A DNA stretch of 64,000 nucleotides, from assembly GCA_963777485.1 (NCBI GenBank), contig CAVZQP010000001.1, forward strand, positions 930,001-994,000. The letters run 5' to 3'. The notes beneath the pieces are model-generated. The model saw nothing but the letters and a program-made list of their open reading frames with translations. It was not told where the DNA came from and did not search any database. This DNA is from Bog-473 sp963777485. Lineage in GTDB: Bacteria > Actinomycetota > Acidimicrobiia > Acidimicrobiales > RAAP-2. Both the position numbers and the translations under genes were made by a program. Below are positions 36,701-44,886 of the stretch, piece after piece; position 1 is the stretch's first letter; the number at the start of each line of letters is the position of its first letter.

Positions 36701-37804
36701 ATGACGACCGTGCCTTCCCAGGGCAACTACCTGGCAGTCATCAAGGTGGTTGGAGTGGGTGGCGGCGGAGTGAACGCCGTCAACCGCATGATCGACTCCG
36801 GGCTGCGCAACGTCGAATTCATCGCGGCCAACACGGACGCGCAGGCGCTGCTCATGAGCGACGCCGACTTGAAGCTCGACATCGGTCGGCAGTTGACCCG
36901 CGGCTTGGGGGCGGGGAGCGATCCCGAGGTGGGACGCCAGGCGGCAGAGGAACACCGGGCTGACATCGAAGAGGCTCTTCAGGGCGCAGACATGGTGTTC
37001 ATCACCGCCGGCAAGGGCGGTGGTACGGGCACGGGTGCTGCCCCCATCATCGCCGAGGTCGCCAAGGGGCTCGGCGCGTTGACCATCGGCGTCGTGACGC
37101 GGCCGTTCACGTTCGAGGGACGGCGACGCGCCATGCAGGCGGAGAAGGGCATCCAGATCCTCAAGGAAAAGGTCGACACCCTGATCGTCATCCCGAACGA
37201 CCGGTTGCTCACGGTGTCCAACGACAAGACCAGCATGGTCAACGCCTTCAAGATGGCGGACGAGGTGCTCCTCCAAGGTGTGCGCGGCATCACCGACCTG
37301 ATCACCGTGCCGGGTCTGATCAACACCGACTTCGCCGACGTGAAGATGGTGATGACGAACGCCGGCACGGCCATCATGGGCATCGGCTCGTCCATCGGTG
37401 AGGGGCGGGCGGCCAACGCAGCCCGAGCGGCCATCACGTCGCCTTTGCTCGAGGCGTCGATCGAAGGGGCCCGCGGCATGGTCCTCAACATCGCCGGCGG
37501 CTCGGACCTCGGGCTCTTCGAGGTCAACGAGGCCGCCGAGATCATCCACGCCGTCGCGCATCCGGACGCCAACATCATCTTCGGGGCCGTCATCGACGAC
37601 AACATGGGCGACGAGGTGCGGGTCACGGTGATCGCCGCCGGCTTCGAGCGCTGGGAGGAGGGAGCGCCCAGCGCCAAGAACGACTTGGCCGCGAGCATCT
37701 TCGCCACACCCGAGCCGGTGGACATCTTCGCCGACGCCACCGGGTCCGACGAAGAGCTCGACTTGGGTGACGACGATTTCGACGTCCCCTCCTTCCTCCG
37801 CTAG
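36701..37804 (+). CDS. ftsZ: Cell division GTPase FtsZ
   Basis: FtsZ is the tubulin-like GTPase that forms the Z ring. The 367-residue protein shows [18 protein letters not shown] near 10, NTDAQAL near 45, the tubulin signature [12 protein letters not shown] near 105, the T7 catalytic loop [10 protein letters not shown] near 206 and the conserved C-terminal peptide [11 protein letters not shown], which binds SepF and other partners. The linker before that peptide is short. AAGGGGA lies 4 bases upstream of the ATG. It has its own promoter 135 bases upstream, separate from the dcw run. Confidence 0.97.
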   Translation: MTTVPSQGNYLAVIKVVGVGGGGVNAVNRMIDSGLRNVEFIAANTDAQALLMSDADLKLDIGRQLTRGLGAGSDPEVGRQAAEEHRADIEEALQGADMVFITAGKGGGTGTGAAPIIAEVAKGLGALTIGVVTRPFTFEGRRRAMQAEKGIQILKEKVDTLIVIPNDRLLTVSNDKTSMVNAFKMADEVLLQGVRGITDLITVPGLINTDFADVKMVMTNAGTAIMGIGSSIGEGRAANAARAAITSPLLEASIEGARGMVLNIAGGSDLGLFEVNEAAEIIHAVAHPDANIIFGAVIDDNMGDEVRVTVIAAGFERWEEGAPSAKNDLAASIFATPEPVDIFADATGSDEELDLGDDDFDVPSFLR

Positions 37805-38468
37805 CAACGCGGTCGCCGAGAGGCTGCACTCCGTCCGGCTGCGCATGGAGCAGGCCGGCGGTAACCCGGCCGCCATCCGTGTCGTCGCCGTCACAAAGGG
37901 CTTCGGCCCCGAGGCCGTCCTCGCAGCGCGCGACGCCGGCCTGTACGACATCGGCGAGAACTACGCGAACGAGCTCGTGGCAAAGGCGGCAGAATTGGGG
38001 GACGACCCGTCCACACCCTCAGCGGTGCGGTGGCACTTCCTCGGTGCAATCCAGAGGAACAAGGTGGCGCGGCTCGCCCCGGTCGTCGGCGTGTGGCAGA
38101 GCGTCTCGCGGATCGAAGAAGGCGAACGGATCGCTCGCTTCGCTCCAGGTGCGGCCGTCCTCGTCGAGGTCGACACGACGGGGCTCTCCGGGCGCAACGG
38201 TTGTCCGCCCGATGGGGTGCGCGCGCTGGTGCCACGCCTGCGCGATGCCGGTCTCGACGTGCGCGGCCTCATGACGGTCGCCGCGCCCGGCCCCGAGGCG
38301 GCCCGTGCTGCGTTCGCGACGGTGCGTTCGCTGGCCGACGAGCTCGACCTCGAGGAGCGCTCTATGGGAATGACCGACGACCTCGAGGCCGCTGTGGGCG
38401 CGGGCACGACCATGGTGCGGATCGGCCGGGCGTTGTTCGGCGAGCGGCCGGCCAAGCGGTCGGCGTGA
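37767..38468 (+). CDS. YggS/PLPBP-family pyridoxal-phosphate-binding protein
   Basis: The 233-residue single-domain TIM-barrel protein binds PLP and helps keep vitamin B6 and amino-acid pools in balance; it has no known catalytic reaction. Signatures are VVAVTKGF near 42 (PLP lysine), [14 protein letters not shown] near 62, [11 protein letters not shown] near 88, [11 protein letters not shown] near 168 and [22 protein letters not shown] near 200-220 in parts. The GTG at 37767 lies 38 bases inside ftsZ, so it is probably coupled to ftsZ. In Gram-positives yggS, sepF, yggT and divIVA normally follow ftsZ, as here. Confidence 0.88.
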   Translation: MTTISTSPPSSASNAVAERLHSVRLRMEQAGGNPAAIRVVAVTKGFGPEAVLAARDAGLYDIGENYANELVAKAAELGDDPSTPSAVRWHFLGAIQRNKVARLAPVVGVWQSVSRIEEGERIARFAPGAAVLVEVDTTGLSGRNGCPPDGVRALVPRLRDAGLDVRGLMTVAAPGPEAARAAFATVRSLADELDLEERSMGMTDDLEAAVGAGTTMVRIGRALFGERPAKRSA

Positions 38469-38600
38469 CGGAGAAGGTCAACGGGAGGCTGACGTGACCC
38501 TCAGCGGCAGGCTCACGGCCCAATCGGCCCCCTCGCCAGGGCTCATTCGCCTGCCAGGGCGTGCGAGCAGGCACTACGCTGTGATTCGACAGGAGAAGGC

Positions 38601-39197
38601 ATGTCACCCTCGTTCATGAAAAAGACCATGGTCTACCTCGGCCTGCTCGACGACGAGTACGACGAGTACGACGACCTCGAGGACCGCGCGCCGCGCGGGT
38701 TCTCGGCCGCCACGGCCACCCGGGTCGAGCCCCGGACCCCTGAGTACGACCAGGGGGGCGAGGAATTCAGCGGGGGCATGAGCAGGGTGCGCACCATTCC
38801 CCGCGAGTCGGCCGTCCCCAGCCAGCCCCGACCCGCCGCCAGCAACGTGGCCCCCCGGCCGCAAGCGGTGCGCGCCATGCCCGTCGACTCGACCCTGCAG
38901 CCGGTCTCGGCCGCACCGTCCGCAGCCAAGGTGCACGTCGTGGCGCCCTCACGTTTCGGTGATGCCAAGGAGATCGCGGACCGACTGAAGGACAACCGCC
39001 CCGTGATCGTGAACCTCCAGATGGCCGAGCGCGACCTGCAGCGCCGGATGATCGACTTCTGCAGCGGTGTCACGTACGCGCTCAGCGGCGAGATGGAGAA
39101 GGTCGCCGACCAGGTGTTCCTCCTGGCGCCGACCAACGTCAAGGTCTCGGACGAGGAGAGAATGCGGTTGGCCGAGCGCGGTTTCGGACGGGCCTAG
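38601..39197 (+). CDS. sepF: Cell division protein SepF
   Basis: SepF anchors FtsZ to the membrane in bacteria that lack FtsA. The 198-residue protein starts with an amphipathic helix (MKKTMVYLGLLDDE), followed by an acidic and Pro-rich linker (about 20-110) and the SepF dimer domain: VVAPSRFGDAKEIADRLKDNRPVIVNLQ, ERDLQRRMIDFCSGVTYALSGEME, VFLLAPTNVKV, all in order (key residues only). AGGAGA is 5 bases upstream of the ATG and a possible -10 TACGCT lies at 38575-38580. No ftsA is present in this cluster, which fits. Confidence 0.93.
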   Translation: MSPSFMKKTMVYLGLLDDEYDEYDDLEDRAPRGFSAATATRVEPRTPEYDQGGEEFSGGMSRVRTIPRESAVPSQPRPAASNVAPRPQAVRAMPVDSTLQPVSAAPSAAKVHVVAPSRFGDAKEIADRLKDNRPVIVNLQMAERDLQRRMIDFCSGVTYALSGEMEKVADQVFLLAPTNVKVSDEERMRLAERGFGRA

Positions 39198-39218
39198 ACC
39201 CACTACCCTCGCTGGTTG

Positions 39219-39476
39219 GTGAACATCTTCCAACTCCTCGCGTGGCTGATCGAGGCCTACATCTGGCTGATCATGTTCCCGTACGCGATCCTGAGCTGGT
39301 TCCGCGTCCAGCCGGGTACGACGCTGGCTCGGATCCAGTACTTCCTCTATCGGGCGACCGAACCGGTCCTTCGGCCGGTGCGCCGCATCATCCGACCCAT
39401 GGGGGGCTTGGACTGGTCGTTTCTCGTTGTCATCCTCGTCGCGCAGATCGTCCTGATCCCGGTGCTACGGGCCTAG
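39219..39476 (+). CDS. YggT-family membrane protein
   Basis: The 85-residue protein has two membrane helices (about 5-26 and 65-84) joined by FRVQPGTTLARIQYFLYRATEPVLRPVRRIIRP (key pattern TEPVLRPVRR), the YggT signature. YggT proteins sit between sepF and divIVA in many Gram-positives and are thought to help membrane or division protein placement, but the function is not settled. A TTG at 39216 directly before the GTG could also serve as start. TACCCT at 39204-39209 could be a -10 for a near-leaderless transcript. Confidence 0.85.
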   Translation: MNIFQLLAWLIEAYIWLIMFPYAILSWFRVQPGTTLARIQYFLYRATEPVLRPVRRIIRPMGGLDWSFLVVILVAQIVLIPVLRA

Positions 39477-39509
39477 CGCCCTGACGCCGGGAGGGCCGCG
39501 GCAGGTCCC

Positions 39510-39537
39510 TGGACCCCTGGAAGGGGATGGTTAGACT
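39510..39537 (+). promoter_or_regulatory. Promoter candidate for divIVA, leaderless type
   Basis: TGGACC (39510-39515) and TAGACT (39532-39537) are 16 bases apart. The -10 ends 8 bases before the divIVA ATG, so the transcript would begin at or next to the start codon. No ribosome site is visible before the ATG. Confidence 0.5.
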
Positions 39538-39545
39538 CGGCCTCC

Positions 39546-40298
39546 ATGGACAATTCCCAGGCATCTGCATCAATCCTCGACACGCTTCGCACCGTGGAGT
39601 TCCGCCTCGGACTGAAGGGCTACAACGTCGACGAGGTCGATGAGTACCTGGACAAAGCGGCCCAAGAGGCCGAGGGGCTCCAAGAGCACGTCCGCCAGCT
39701 CAACGAACGTCTACGGCAAGCGAGCGAGCGCATCGCTCAACTCGAGCGGGAAAAGCGCTCCGCGCCTGCGGCAGCCGCGGACGACGGGGAAGGCGCAGCA
39801 GCCGCATCCGACGCCGGCGCTCTGTCGGACGAGACGCTCCAACGGACCCTGATCCTGGCCCAGAAGTTCGTCGACCAGACCAAGCGCGAAAGCGAAGCCG
39901 AGGCCGCGACGATCGTCTCGCAGGCCGAGGAGAGGGCTCGCACTGCCATCGCCGAAGCGGAGGCGGCTGCCGCACAGCTCCAGGCCGAGTCGCATCAGAA
40001 GCTGCGCGAGGAAGTGACGCGCCTGGAGGCGACGCGCACCGAGCTCGCCACCGACGTCGAGACCATGGCGCGTCATCTCGACTCGGAGCGCAACCGCCTC
40101 CGTGGCGCGCTCACCGAGATCCTCAAGTGGGTGGACGACAACGTCCAGCCGGCGAACTCGCTCATGGGAGTGAAGCCCAAGGGCAAGCCGGAGAACCCCA
40201 TGGACGCGGGTGGACGGCCCGAGGCTGACGACGGTGCACCGACGTTGAACCTTCAGAACGCGTCGGGCGCCGTCTCCGGGACGAACCACTCGCTCTGA
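39546..40298 (+). CDS. divIVA: DivIVA/Wag31-type coiled-coil protein
   Basis: The 250-residue protein has the DivIVA lipid-binding N-terminus (RTVEFRLGLKGYNVDEVDEYLDKAAQEAE near residues 15-45, key residues F19, R20, GYN..EVD), a first coiled coil (45-75), an Ala/Gly/Asp linker (75-95), and a second long coiled coil (95-200). In actinobacteria it marks the poles and septum by sensing curved membrane and recruits wall-growth enzymes. It follows yggT, the usual order. The C-terminal 50 residues are uncharged to acidic and likely flexible. Confidence 0.93.
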   Translation: MDNSQASASILDTLRTVEFRLGLKGYNVDEVDEYLDKAAQEAEGLQEHVRQLNERLRQASERIAQLEREKRSAPAAAADDGEGAAAASDAGALSDETLQRTLILAQKFVDQTKRESEAEAATIVSQAEERARTAIAEAEAAAAQLQAESHQKLREEVTRLEATRTELATDVETMARHLDSERNRLRGALTEILKWVDDNVQPANSLMGVKPKGKPENPMDAGGRPEADDGAPTLNLQNASGAVSGTNHSL

Positions 40299-40421
40299 TC
40301 TTCCGGTGTCCCGGCCGGAGGCGGTATTGCCCGCCCCTGCGCCGTCCGCTATCGTCACCCGCTCCCCAGGGCGAGGCTGCAGGGGTACGCGGCCACGTCA
40401 GGTGCTCCGAAGGAGGGCAGG

Positions 40422-41306
40422 ATGACCCCAGCGAGCAAGGGTTCCACGACCAAGCGGGGGTCTGTGGCGCGCTCGACCGCCTCGCGCACCGGGAACAAAT
40501 CGAAAGCCGCCCGGGTTGGGGCTACCGCTGGAAAACGTCCCGCCCTTACCAAGAAGAAGGCAGCTCCTGTTGTGAAGAAGGCAGCCACTGCTACGAAAAA
40601 GGCCACGTCGACGGCCAAAAAGGCCGCGTCCGGGCCGGTGAAGAAGGCGTCCGCGACGACCAAGAAGTCGACTACCTCGGCGACGAAGAAGGCGCCGGTG
40701 TCGAAGAAGGCCACGCCTGCCTCGAAGAAGGTGGCGCCCGCCAAGAAGGCCGCACCTGCGAAGAAGGCATCCCCCGCTGCGAAAAAGGCGGCACCGCCCG
40801 CAAAGAAGGCCGCAACCAGTGCCGCGGCGCGGGCTGGGAACGGTGCCGGCGCGGCACCGACGCCGTCTCGCACCGCGTTCACGCCAAAGCCGAAGCCTCC
40901 GGCTCCGGTGCGGCCGAAGACGGGGCCCTACGCCAAGGACGCCAAGTTCCTCGAGGAAGTGCGCGAGCTGCTCGAGAACGAGCGAACGATCTACCAGGAA
41001 CAGGCGACCTCGCTCCGGGCCGAGGCGGACTCGCTCGCGCTCGAACGCGAGCCGGGTGACGTGCAGTTCGACGAGGAGTCCGGTGAGGGCGGCACGGTCA
41101 CGGTGGACCGCGAGCGCAACCTCGCGCTCTCGGGCCAGGCGACGTTGGCCGTCGAGGAGATCGACGACGCGCTGGCTCGGGTCAAGGACAAGACATACGG
41201 GTACTGCGAACGTTGCTTCCAGCCCATTCCGAAGCCGCGGTTGCGTGCGCTGCCATACGCACGCCTCTGCGTTGCGTGCAAGAGCGGGGGACTGTCCCGG
41301 CGCTGA
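40422..41306 (+). CDS. DksA/TraR-type zinc finger protein with histone-H1-like N-terminal tail
   Basis: The 294-residue protein joins two parts. Residues 1-165 are Lys/Ala/Pro/Thr-rich with about 20 KKA-like repeats, resembling histone H1 or the basic tail of actinobacterial nucleoid proteins. Residues 170-294 form a coiled-coil plus C4 zinc finger of the DksA/TraR type: KFLEEVRELLENERTIYQEQA, then VEEIDDALARVKDKTYGYCERCFQPI and LPYARLCVACK (Cys pairs CERC and CVAC). The tail would bind DNA or RNA, and the finger part could act on RNA polymerase, by analogy. AAGGAGG lies 7 bases upstream of the ATG. It sits between divIVA and lspA and its 3' end overlaps lspA. Confidence 0.85.
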   Translation: MTPASKGSTTKRGSVARSTASRTGNKSKAARVGATAGKRPALTKKKAAPVVKKAATATKKATSTAKKAASGPVKKASATTKKSTTSATKKAPVSKKATPASKKVAPAKKAAPAKKASPAAKKAAPPAKKAATSAAARAGNGAGAAPTPSRTAFTPKPKPPAPVRPKTGPYAKDAKFLEEVRELLENERTIYQEQATSLRAEADSLALEREPGDVQFDEESGEGGTVTVDRERNLALSGQATLAVEEIDDALARVKDKTYGYCERCFQPIPKPRLRALPYARLCVACKSGGLSRR

Positions 41307-41785
41307 CCACGCCACGGGTGGTGGCGTTCGCCATCGCCGTGGTCGTGGTGGTAGTGGACCGCGTGACCACCACACTGGCCGTCGACCATCTCCACGACGC
41401 CCGCCATCTCTGGGGTCCCTTCGGCCTCGCGCTGACCTTCAATTCCGGGTTCGCCTTCAGTCTCTTCAGCGGGCGTGCGGTCATCGTCACGGTCCTGTTG
41501 TGCGTGGGCGTGCTGGTGCTGGCGTGGGTGGTCGCGCAGGTGCGCACGGTGCCGCTCGCCATCGGTGCGGGACTGGTCCTCGGCGGCGCGGTCGGGAACC
41601 TGAGTGAGCGGATCTTCGGTGGACACGGCGGGCAGGTACCTGACTTCGTCACGCTCAACCACTGGCCGACGTTCAATTTTGCCGACGCGTGTGTGACGAT
41701 CGGCGTGGTCATCGTCATTATCTCGTTGCTGTTCGGGCAAACCGCCATGGCGGGTGAGCCCGAGACGGGAGAGGGTGCCGAATGA
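41276..41785 (+). CDS. lspA: Lipoprotein signal peptidase
   Basis: LspA cleaves signal peptides of diacylglyceryl-prolipoproteins in the membrane. The protein has four helices and the motifs VDRVTT near 28, LTFNSGFAFSL near 52 (Asn-box), LVLGGAVGNLSERIFGG near 105, VPDF near 122 and FNFADACVTIG near 135. The two catalytic Asp lie in VPDF and FNFAD. GNLSER replaces the more usual GNLIDR. The start is uncertain: GTG at 41276 keeps the basic residue before helix 1, and GTG at 41318 is a shorter option. Its stop overlaps rluD by 4 bases. Confidence 0.88.
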   Translation: MQERGTVPALTTPRVVAFAIAVVVVVVDRVTTTLAVDHLHDARHLWGPFGLALTFNSGFAFSLFSGRAVIVTVLLCVGVLVLAWVVAQVRTVPLAIGAGLVLGGAVGNLSERIFGGHGGQVPDFVTLNHWPTFNFADACVTIGVVIVIISLLFGQTAMAGEPETGEGAE

Positions 41786-42744
41786 GCGAAGGAGGAGCCA
41801 CCGAGCCAACGGAGGGCATGACGGTCGAGGTGCCGGCGACCCTCTCGGGCGTTCGGGTGGACCGGGGCGTCGCGATGGTTGCCGACGTCTCTCGTGCCGT
41901 GGCGGCCGAGCTGGTCGAGACGGGCCGGGTGTTCCTGGACGGTGCACCGGTCGCCTCGGGGAGGATGCCGCTCCGGCAGGGAGCTCTCCTCACCGTGCAG
42001 CTGCCCGAGGAGACCTCCGCCACGCCGCCTGCAGATCCCGACGTGCGTTTCTCGGTGGTGTACGCGGACGACGACGTGGCGGTGATCGACAAACCGGCTG
42101 GACTGGTGGTGCATCCCGGTGCCGGTCATGCCGAGGGAACCCTGGTCGGTGGGCTGTTGGCGGCGTTCCCTGACCTCGGCGAGCTTGTCGCCACCGGGGT
42201 GTGCGCTCCGGACCGGCCGGGGATCGTGCACCGTCTGGACAAGGGAACGTCGGGCCTGCTCGCCGTCGCCCGCACCGCCGCCGCGTACCGGTCTTTGGTG
42301 ACGCAGCTGGCGACGCGCAGCATGGAACGTAGGTACCTGGCACTTGTGGCGGGGCGCGTGGCCGACGACCGCGGGGAGGTGGACGCGCCGATCGGCAGGT
42401 CTGTCCGGACGCCCACAAAGATGGCGATCACCCCGCGGGGAAGAGCCGCCCGGACGTCGTTCCAAGTGATCGAGCGGCGAGGGGGCGACACGGAGTCGCC
42501 CACCACGCTGCTGGAGTTGGTGCTGCAGAGTGGACGGACCCACCAGGTGCGTGTGCACATGGCGGCCATCGGCCATCCCGTCATCGGTGATGCCCGCTAC
42601 GGCACCGCAGACAAGTCGCTGGGCTCGGGGCGGTTCTTCCTCCACGCCGCCCGGTTGGCGTTCGATCACCCGGTGACGAGCACGCGGGAGGAGTTCACCT
42701 CACCACTGCCGGACGACTTAGCGGACTACTTGACTCGACGATGA
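41782..42744 (+). CDS. RluA-family 23S rRNA pseudouridine synthase (RluD-like)
   Basis: The 320-residue enzyme has an N-terminal S4 RNA-binding domain (about 12-75: VRVDRGVAMVADVSRAVAAELVETGRVFLDG, key pattern) and the RluA catalytic domain with IDKPAGLVVHPGAGH near 95 and the catalytic Asp in HRLDKGTSGLLAVAR near 150. RluD-type enzymes modify helix 69 of 23S rRNA (positions 1911, 1915, 1917). The exact target cannot be fixed without alignment. It is coupled to lspA by an ATGA overlap, a very common lspA-rluD order. Confidence 0.9.
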   Translation: MSEGGATEPTEGMTVEVPATLSGVRVDRGVAMVADVSRAVAAELVETGRVFLDGAPVASGRMPLRQGALLTVQLPEETSATPPADPDVRFSVVYADDDVAVIDKPAGLVVHPGAGHAEGTLVGGLLAAFPDLGELVATGVCAPDRPGIVHRLDKGTSGLLAVARTAAAYRSLVTQLATRSMERRYLALVAGRVADDRGEVDAPIGRSVRTPTKMAITPRGRAARTSFQVIERRGGDTESPTTLLELVLQSGRTHQVRVHMAAIGHPVIGDARYGTADKSLGSGRFFLHAARLAFDHPVTSTREEFTSPLPDDLADYLTRR

Positions 42745-42754
42745 AAGATCACAG

Positions 42755-42778
42755 CCGGACCCACGCGGTCGGGTCCGG
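42755..42778. terminator. Strong hairpin between convergent rluD-like and sigma genes
   Basis: CCGGACCC, an 8-base loop and GGGTCCGG form a perfect 8-bp GC-rich stem 10 bases after the rluD stop and 14 bases before the sigma gene stop on the other strand. It lacks a T-run but could end transcription from both sides. Confidence 0.6.
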
Positions 42779-42792
42779 TGTGTGTGGAGGGA

Positions 42793-43629
42793 TCAGGCTG
42801 CCTGGTGCACCCCGAGCACGTCGACGTCGCCGGAGAGTGCCGCAAGGGCCTCCTCCTCCGCACGGCGGACCCTGCGGACGCCGACACCGAGACGCTCGGC
42901 TGTCGACTGCAGTGACGCCGGGGAGTCGCCCCCAAAGCCGAAGCGGAGGCGCAGCACGTCGCGCTGAAGGCCCGGTAGCCGCTCGACGGCGTCGCGGACC
43001 CGCTCGTAGACCATCGTTTCCTCGACGTCCCCGACGAAGTCGCTGTCGTCCGGGGCAACCAGTTCGCCCAGGGTGGTCGTGGACTCGAGCGCGGCCGGCT
43101 GGTCCAGCGAAGCGGTCACCCGGGCCACGTCCTCGAGGGACTCGCGCTCCTCCGCCGTCATGCCCGTCGCTTCGTGCAGCTCTTCCTCGGTCGGCGCGCG
43201 ACCCAGGGTGCTGGCCAGCTCCGCCTTGGTGAGCTCGAGACGTTGGATCTGCTCGCCCACTTCGAGTGGGATCCGGATCGTCCGCCCGTGCTGCTGCACG
43301 GCACGCTGGAGAGCCTGACGGATCCACCAAGTCGCGTAGGTCGAGAAGCGGAAGCCACGCTCCCAGTCGAACTTGTCGACGGCGCGCATGAGACCGAATG
43401 TCCCTTCCTGGACCAGATCAGCCATGTCGACGCCCCGATCCTGGTAACGGCGCGCCCAGTGCACGACCAGGCGCAGGTTGGCTGCGACCATCTGCTTGCG
43501 AGCAGCTTCGTCGCCTGCAGATACTCGCTTGGCCAGCTCCACCTGCTGCTCGTGGTCGGGCATCGGGAACTGGTCGAGGTCGCGCAACATCAATCCCAAG
43601 GTGTCCGATGTGCTCACCGCGCTCTTCAT
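42793..43629 (-). CDS. Group 2 RNA polymerase sigma-70 factor
   Basis: The 278-residue sigma factor shows region 1.2/2.1 (AKRVSAGDEAARKQMVAANLRLVVHWARRY), region 2.3-2.4 (DLVQEGTFGLMRAVDKFDWERGFRFSTYATWWIRQALQRA), region 3 (TEEELHEATGMTAEE) and region 4 with the helix-turn-helix LQSTAERLGVGVRRVRRAEEEAL. There is no long region 1.1, so it is an alternative primary-like factor like actinobacterial SigB or HrdB relatives. The ATG at 43629 has GGAG 6 bases upstream; a start at 43680 would add 17 basic residues. Its regulon is unknown. Confidence 0.92.
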   Translation of the reverse strand: MKSAVSTSDTLGLMLRDLDQFPMPDHEQQVELAKRVSAGDEAARKQMVAANLRLVVHWARRYQDRGVDMADLVQEGTFGLMRAVDKFDWERGFRFSTYATWWIRQALQRAVQQHGRTIRIPLEVGEQIQRLELTKAELASTLGRAPTEEELHEATGMTAEERESLEDVARVTASLDQPAALESTTTLGELVAPDDSDFVGDVEETMVYERVRDAVERLPGLQRDVLRLRFGFGGDSPASLQSTAERLGVGVRRVRRAEEEALAALSGDVDVLGVHQAA

Positions 43630-43787
43630 CTTCGCTCCAGCCGTTTTTCGCTCGCTCTCTGTCCTACGTACCCCCGGCATCCGGGGATGAACCTGACAGG
43701 TACAACCAAGACCAGAGCCGGATCATTCCACCGGGGTGTTCGCCCATGGGCTTGCGACCTGGGGGAAGGTCGTGGTCATCTACCGCC

Positions 43788-44366
43788 ATGGCCGGCCGAT
43801 TGGTGCTCCTGCGTCACGGCGCGACCGAGTGGTCCGATAGTGGTCAACACACGGGGCGAACAGATATTCCCCTGTTGCCCGAAGGAGAGGGTCAGGCGGC
43901 CGCTGCGGGTGCCTACCTCCGGTCTGCCGGCTGGGTGTTCGGCCTGGTCCTCACGAGCCCGCTGCGGCGGGCTGCGGATACCTGCAGGCTGACCGGGTTC
44001 GTGGGCGAGACCGAGCCGGACCTCATGGAGTGGGACTACGGCGGGTACGAGGGAATCGCGTCGCGTCAGATCCGCAAGGAGCGGCCCGACTGGAACCTCT
44101 GGGAGCACGGTGTGCCGGAAGGGGAGCGGGCGGCGGACGTCGGACGCCGCGTCGATCGGGTGATCGAGCGGACGAGGCGCCATCCCGGCGACACGCTCTG
44201 CGTCGCCCACGGGCACGTGTTGCGAGTCCTCACGGCCAGGTGGTTGGGGTTGCCCCCCGTCGCCGGACGGCTGTTCCTCCTCGGCGTCGGTGCGGTCTGT
44301 GTGCTGGGATGGGAGGGGAATGCCGGCGCGGTCGAGTTGTGGAACTTCGTCCCGGACCCGGTGTGA
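43788..44366 (+). CDS. Histidine phosphatase family protein
   Basis: The 192-residue protein is a branch-1 phosphoglycerate-mutase-like phosphatase: LVLLRHGATEWSDSGQHTGRTDIPL near 6-28 (catalytic His in RHG), SPLRRAADTC near 58, MEWDYGGYEG near 80 (acid Glu) and LCVAHGHVLRVL near 143 (second His). It matches the actinobacterial acid phosphatase/mutase group. The substrate could be a sugar or nucleotide phosphate. The ATG at 43788 is the first in frame after the sigma gene's upstream region and is divergent from it. Confidence 0.88.
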   Translation: MAGRLVLLRHGATEWSDSGQHTGRTDIPLLPEGEGQAAAAGAYLRSAGWVFGLVLTSPLRRAADTCRLTGFVGETEPDLMEWDYGGYEGIASRQIRKERPDWNLWEHGVPEGERAADVGRRVDRVIERTRRHPGDTLCVAHGHVLRVLTARWLGLPPVAGRLFLLGVGAVCVLGWEGNAGAVELWNFVPDPV

Positions 44367-44389
44367 GAGCGGCCGGGGGACTCGGGGGT

Positions 44390-44824
44390 TCAGACCGTGG
44401 CGGCCACGTTGCCCTGGGCCCGATCGACCATGTCAGCCAGGCTGTAGGACTGCAGATGGGTGCGGATGACCTCGCCGACGTCAGCCCAGACGGCCAAGAG
44501 CACGCATTGACCCTCGTGATCGCAGGCTCCGTTCTCGTGCGGCTCACCGAAGTCGCCAGCCGCAATCGGCCCGTCGACGGCCGAGACGATCTGGGCGAGC
44601 GAGATCTCCTCGGGCGCCCGCGCCAGCACGTACCCGCCACCCACCCCGCGTTTGGAGCGGACGAGCCCGGCTCCCTTGAGGGCGAGCAGGATCTGTTCCA
44701 AGTAGGGCTGCGGCAGGCCCGTGCGCTCGGCGATGTCCCGCACCGAGGTCGGCGTCCCTGCGCCGTGGAGCGCGAGAGAGAGGAGCGCTCTGCTGGCGTA
44801 GTCACCCCGCGTCGAAACCCTCAC
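44390..44824 (-). CDS. Rrf2-family transcriptional regulator
   Basis: The 144-residue protein has the Rrf2 winged helix: RGDYASRALLSLALHG, TSVRDIAERTGLPQPYLEQILLALKGAGLVRSKRGVGGGYVLARAPEEISLAQIV (key residues), then a C-terminal helix. Iron-sulfur Rrf2 proteins have three Cys in this region; here only two are seen (GACDHEGQC), with the first replaced, and one His nearby (GEPHENG). It could bind a cluster with His, another ligand, or none. The GTG at 44824 follows a TAGCAT by 8 bases, as in leaderless genes. It is divergent from the phosphodiesterase-like gene. Confidence 0.88.
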   Translation of the reverse strand: MRVSTRGDYASRALLSLALHGAGTPTSVRDIAERTGLPQPYLEQILLALKGAGLVRSKRGVGGGYVLARAPEEISLAQIVSAVDGPIAAGDFGEPHENGACDHEGQCVLLAVWADVGEVIRTHLQSYSLADMVDRAQGNVAATV

Positions 44825-44832
44825 GATTACGG

Positions 44833-44838
44833 ATGCTA
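44833..44838 (-). promoter_or_regulatory. Candidate -10 for leaderless rrf2-type gene
   Basis: On the minus strand TAGCAT ends 8 bases before the GTG at 44824. It lies only 37 bases from the opposite-strand -10 at 44875, so the two promoters are back to back and may be co-regulated, perhaps by the Rrf2 protein. Confidence 0.45.
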
Positions 44839-44874
44839 CCGGCCCAAACACCGCTGCAGGGGGTGCCGGGGTCG

Positions 44875-44880
44875 TAGGGT
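44875..44880 (+). promoter_or_regulatory. Candidate -10 for leaderless phosphodiesterase-like gene
   Basis: TAGGGT ends 6 bases before the GTG at 44887, so the transcript would start at the start codon. No ribosome site precedes the GTG. Confidence 0.4.
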
Positions 44881-44886
44881 GGCCCC

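Noticed and set aside
40540..40830. Repeated AAGAAGGC-like units, possibly a tandem array or CRISPR
   Set aside because: The repeats are irregular, always in frame and encode Lys-Lys-Ala; there are no spacers. They are the H1-like tail.
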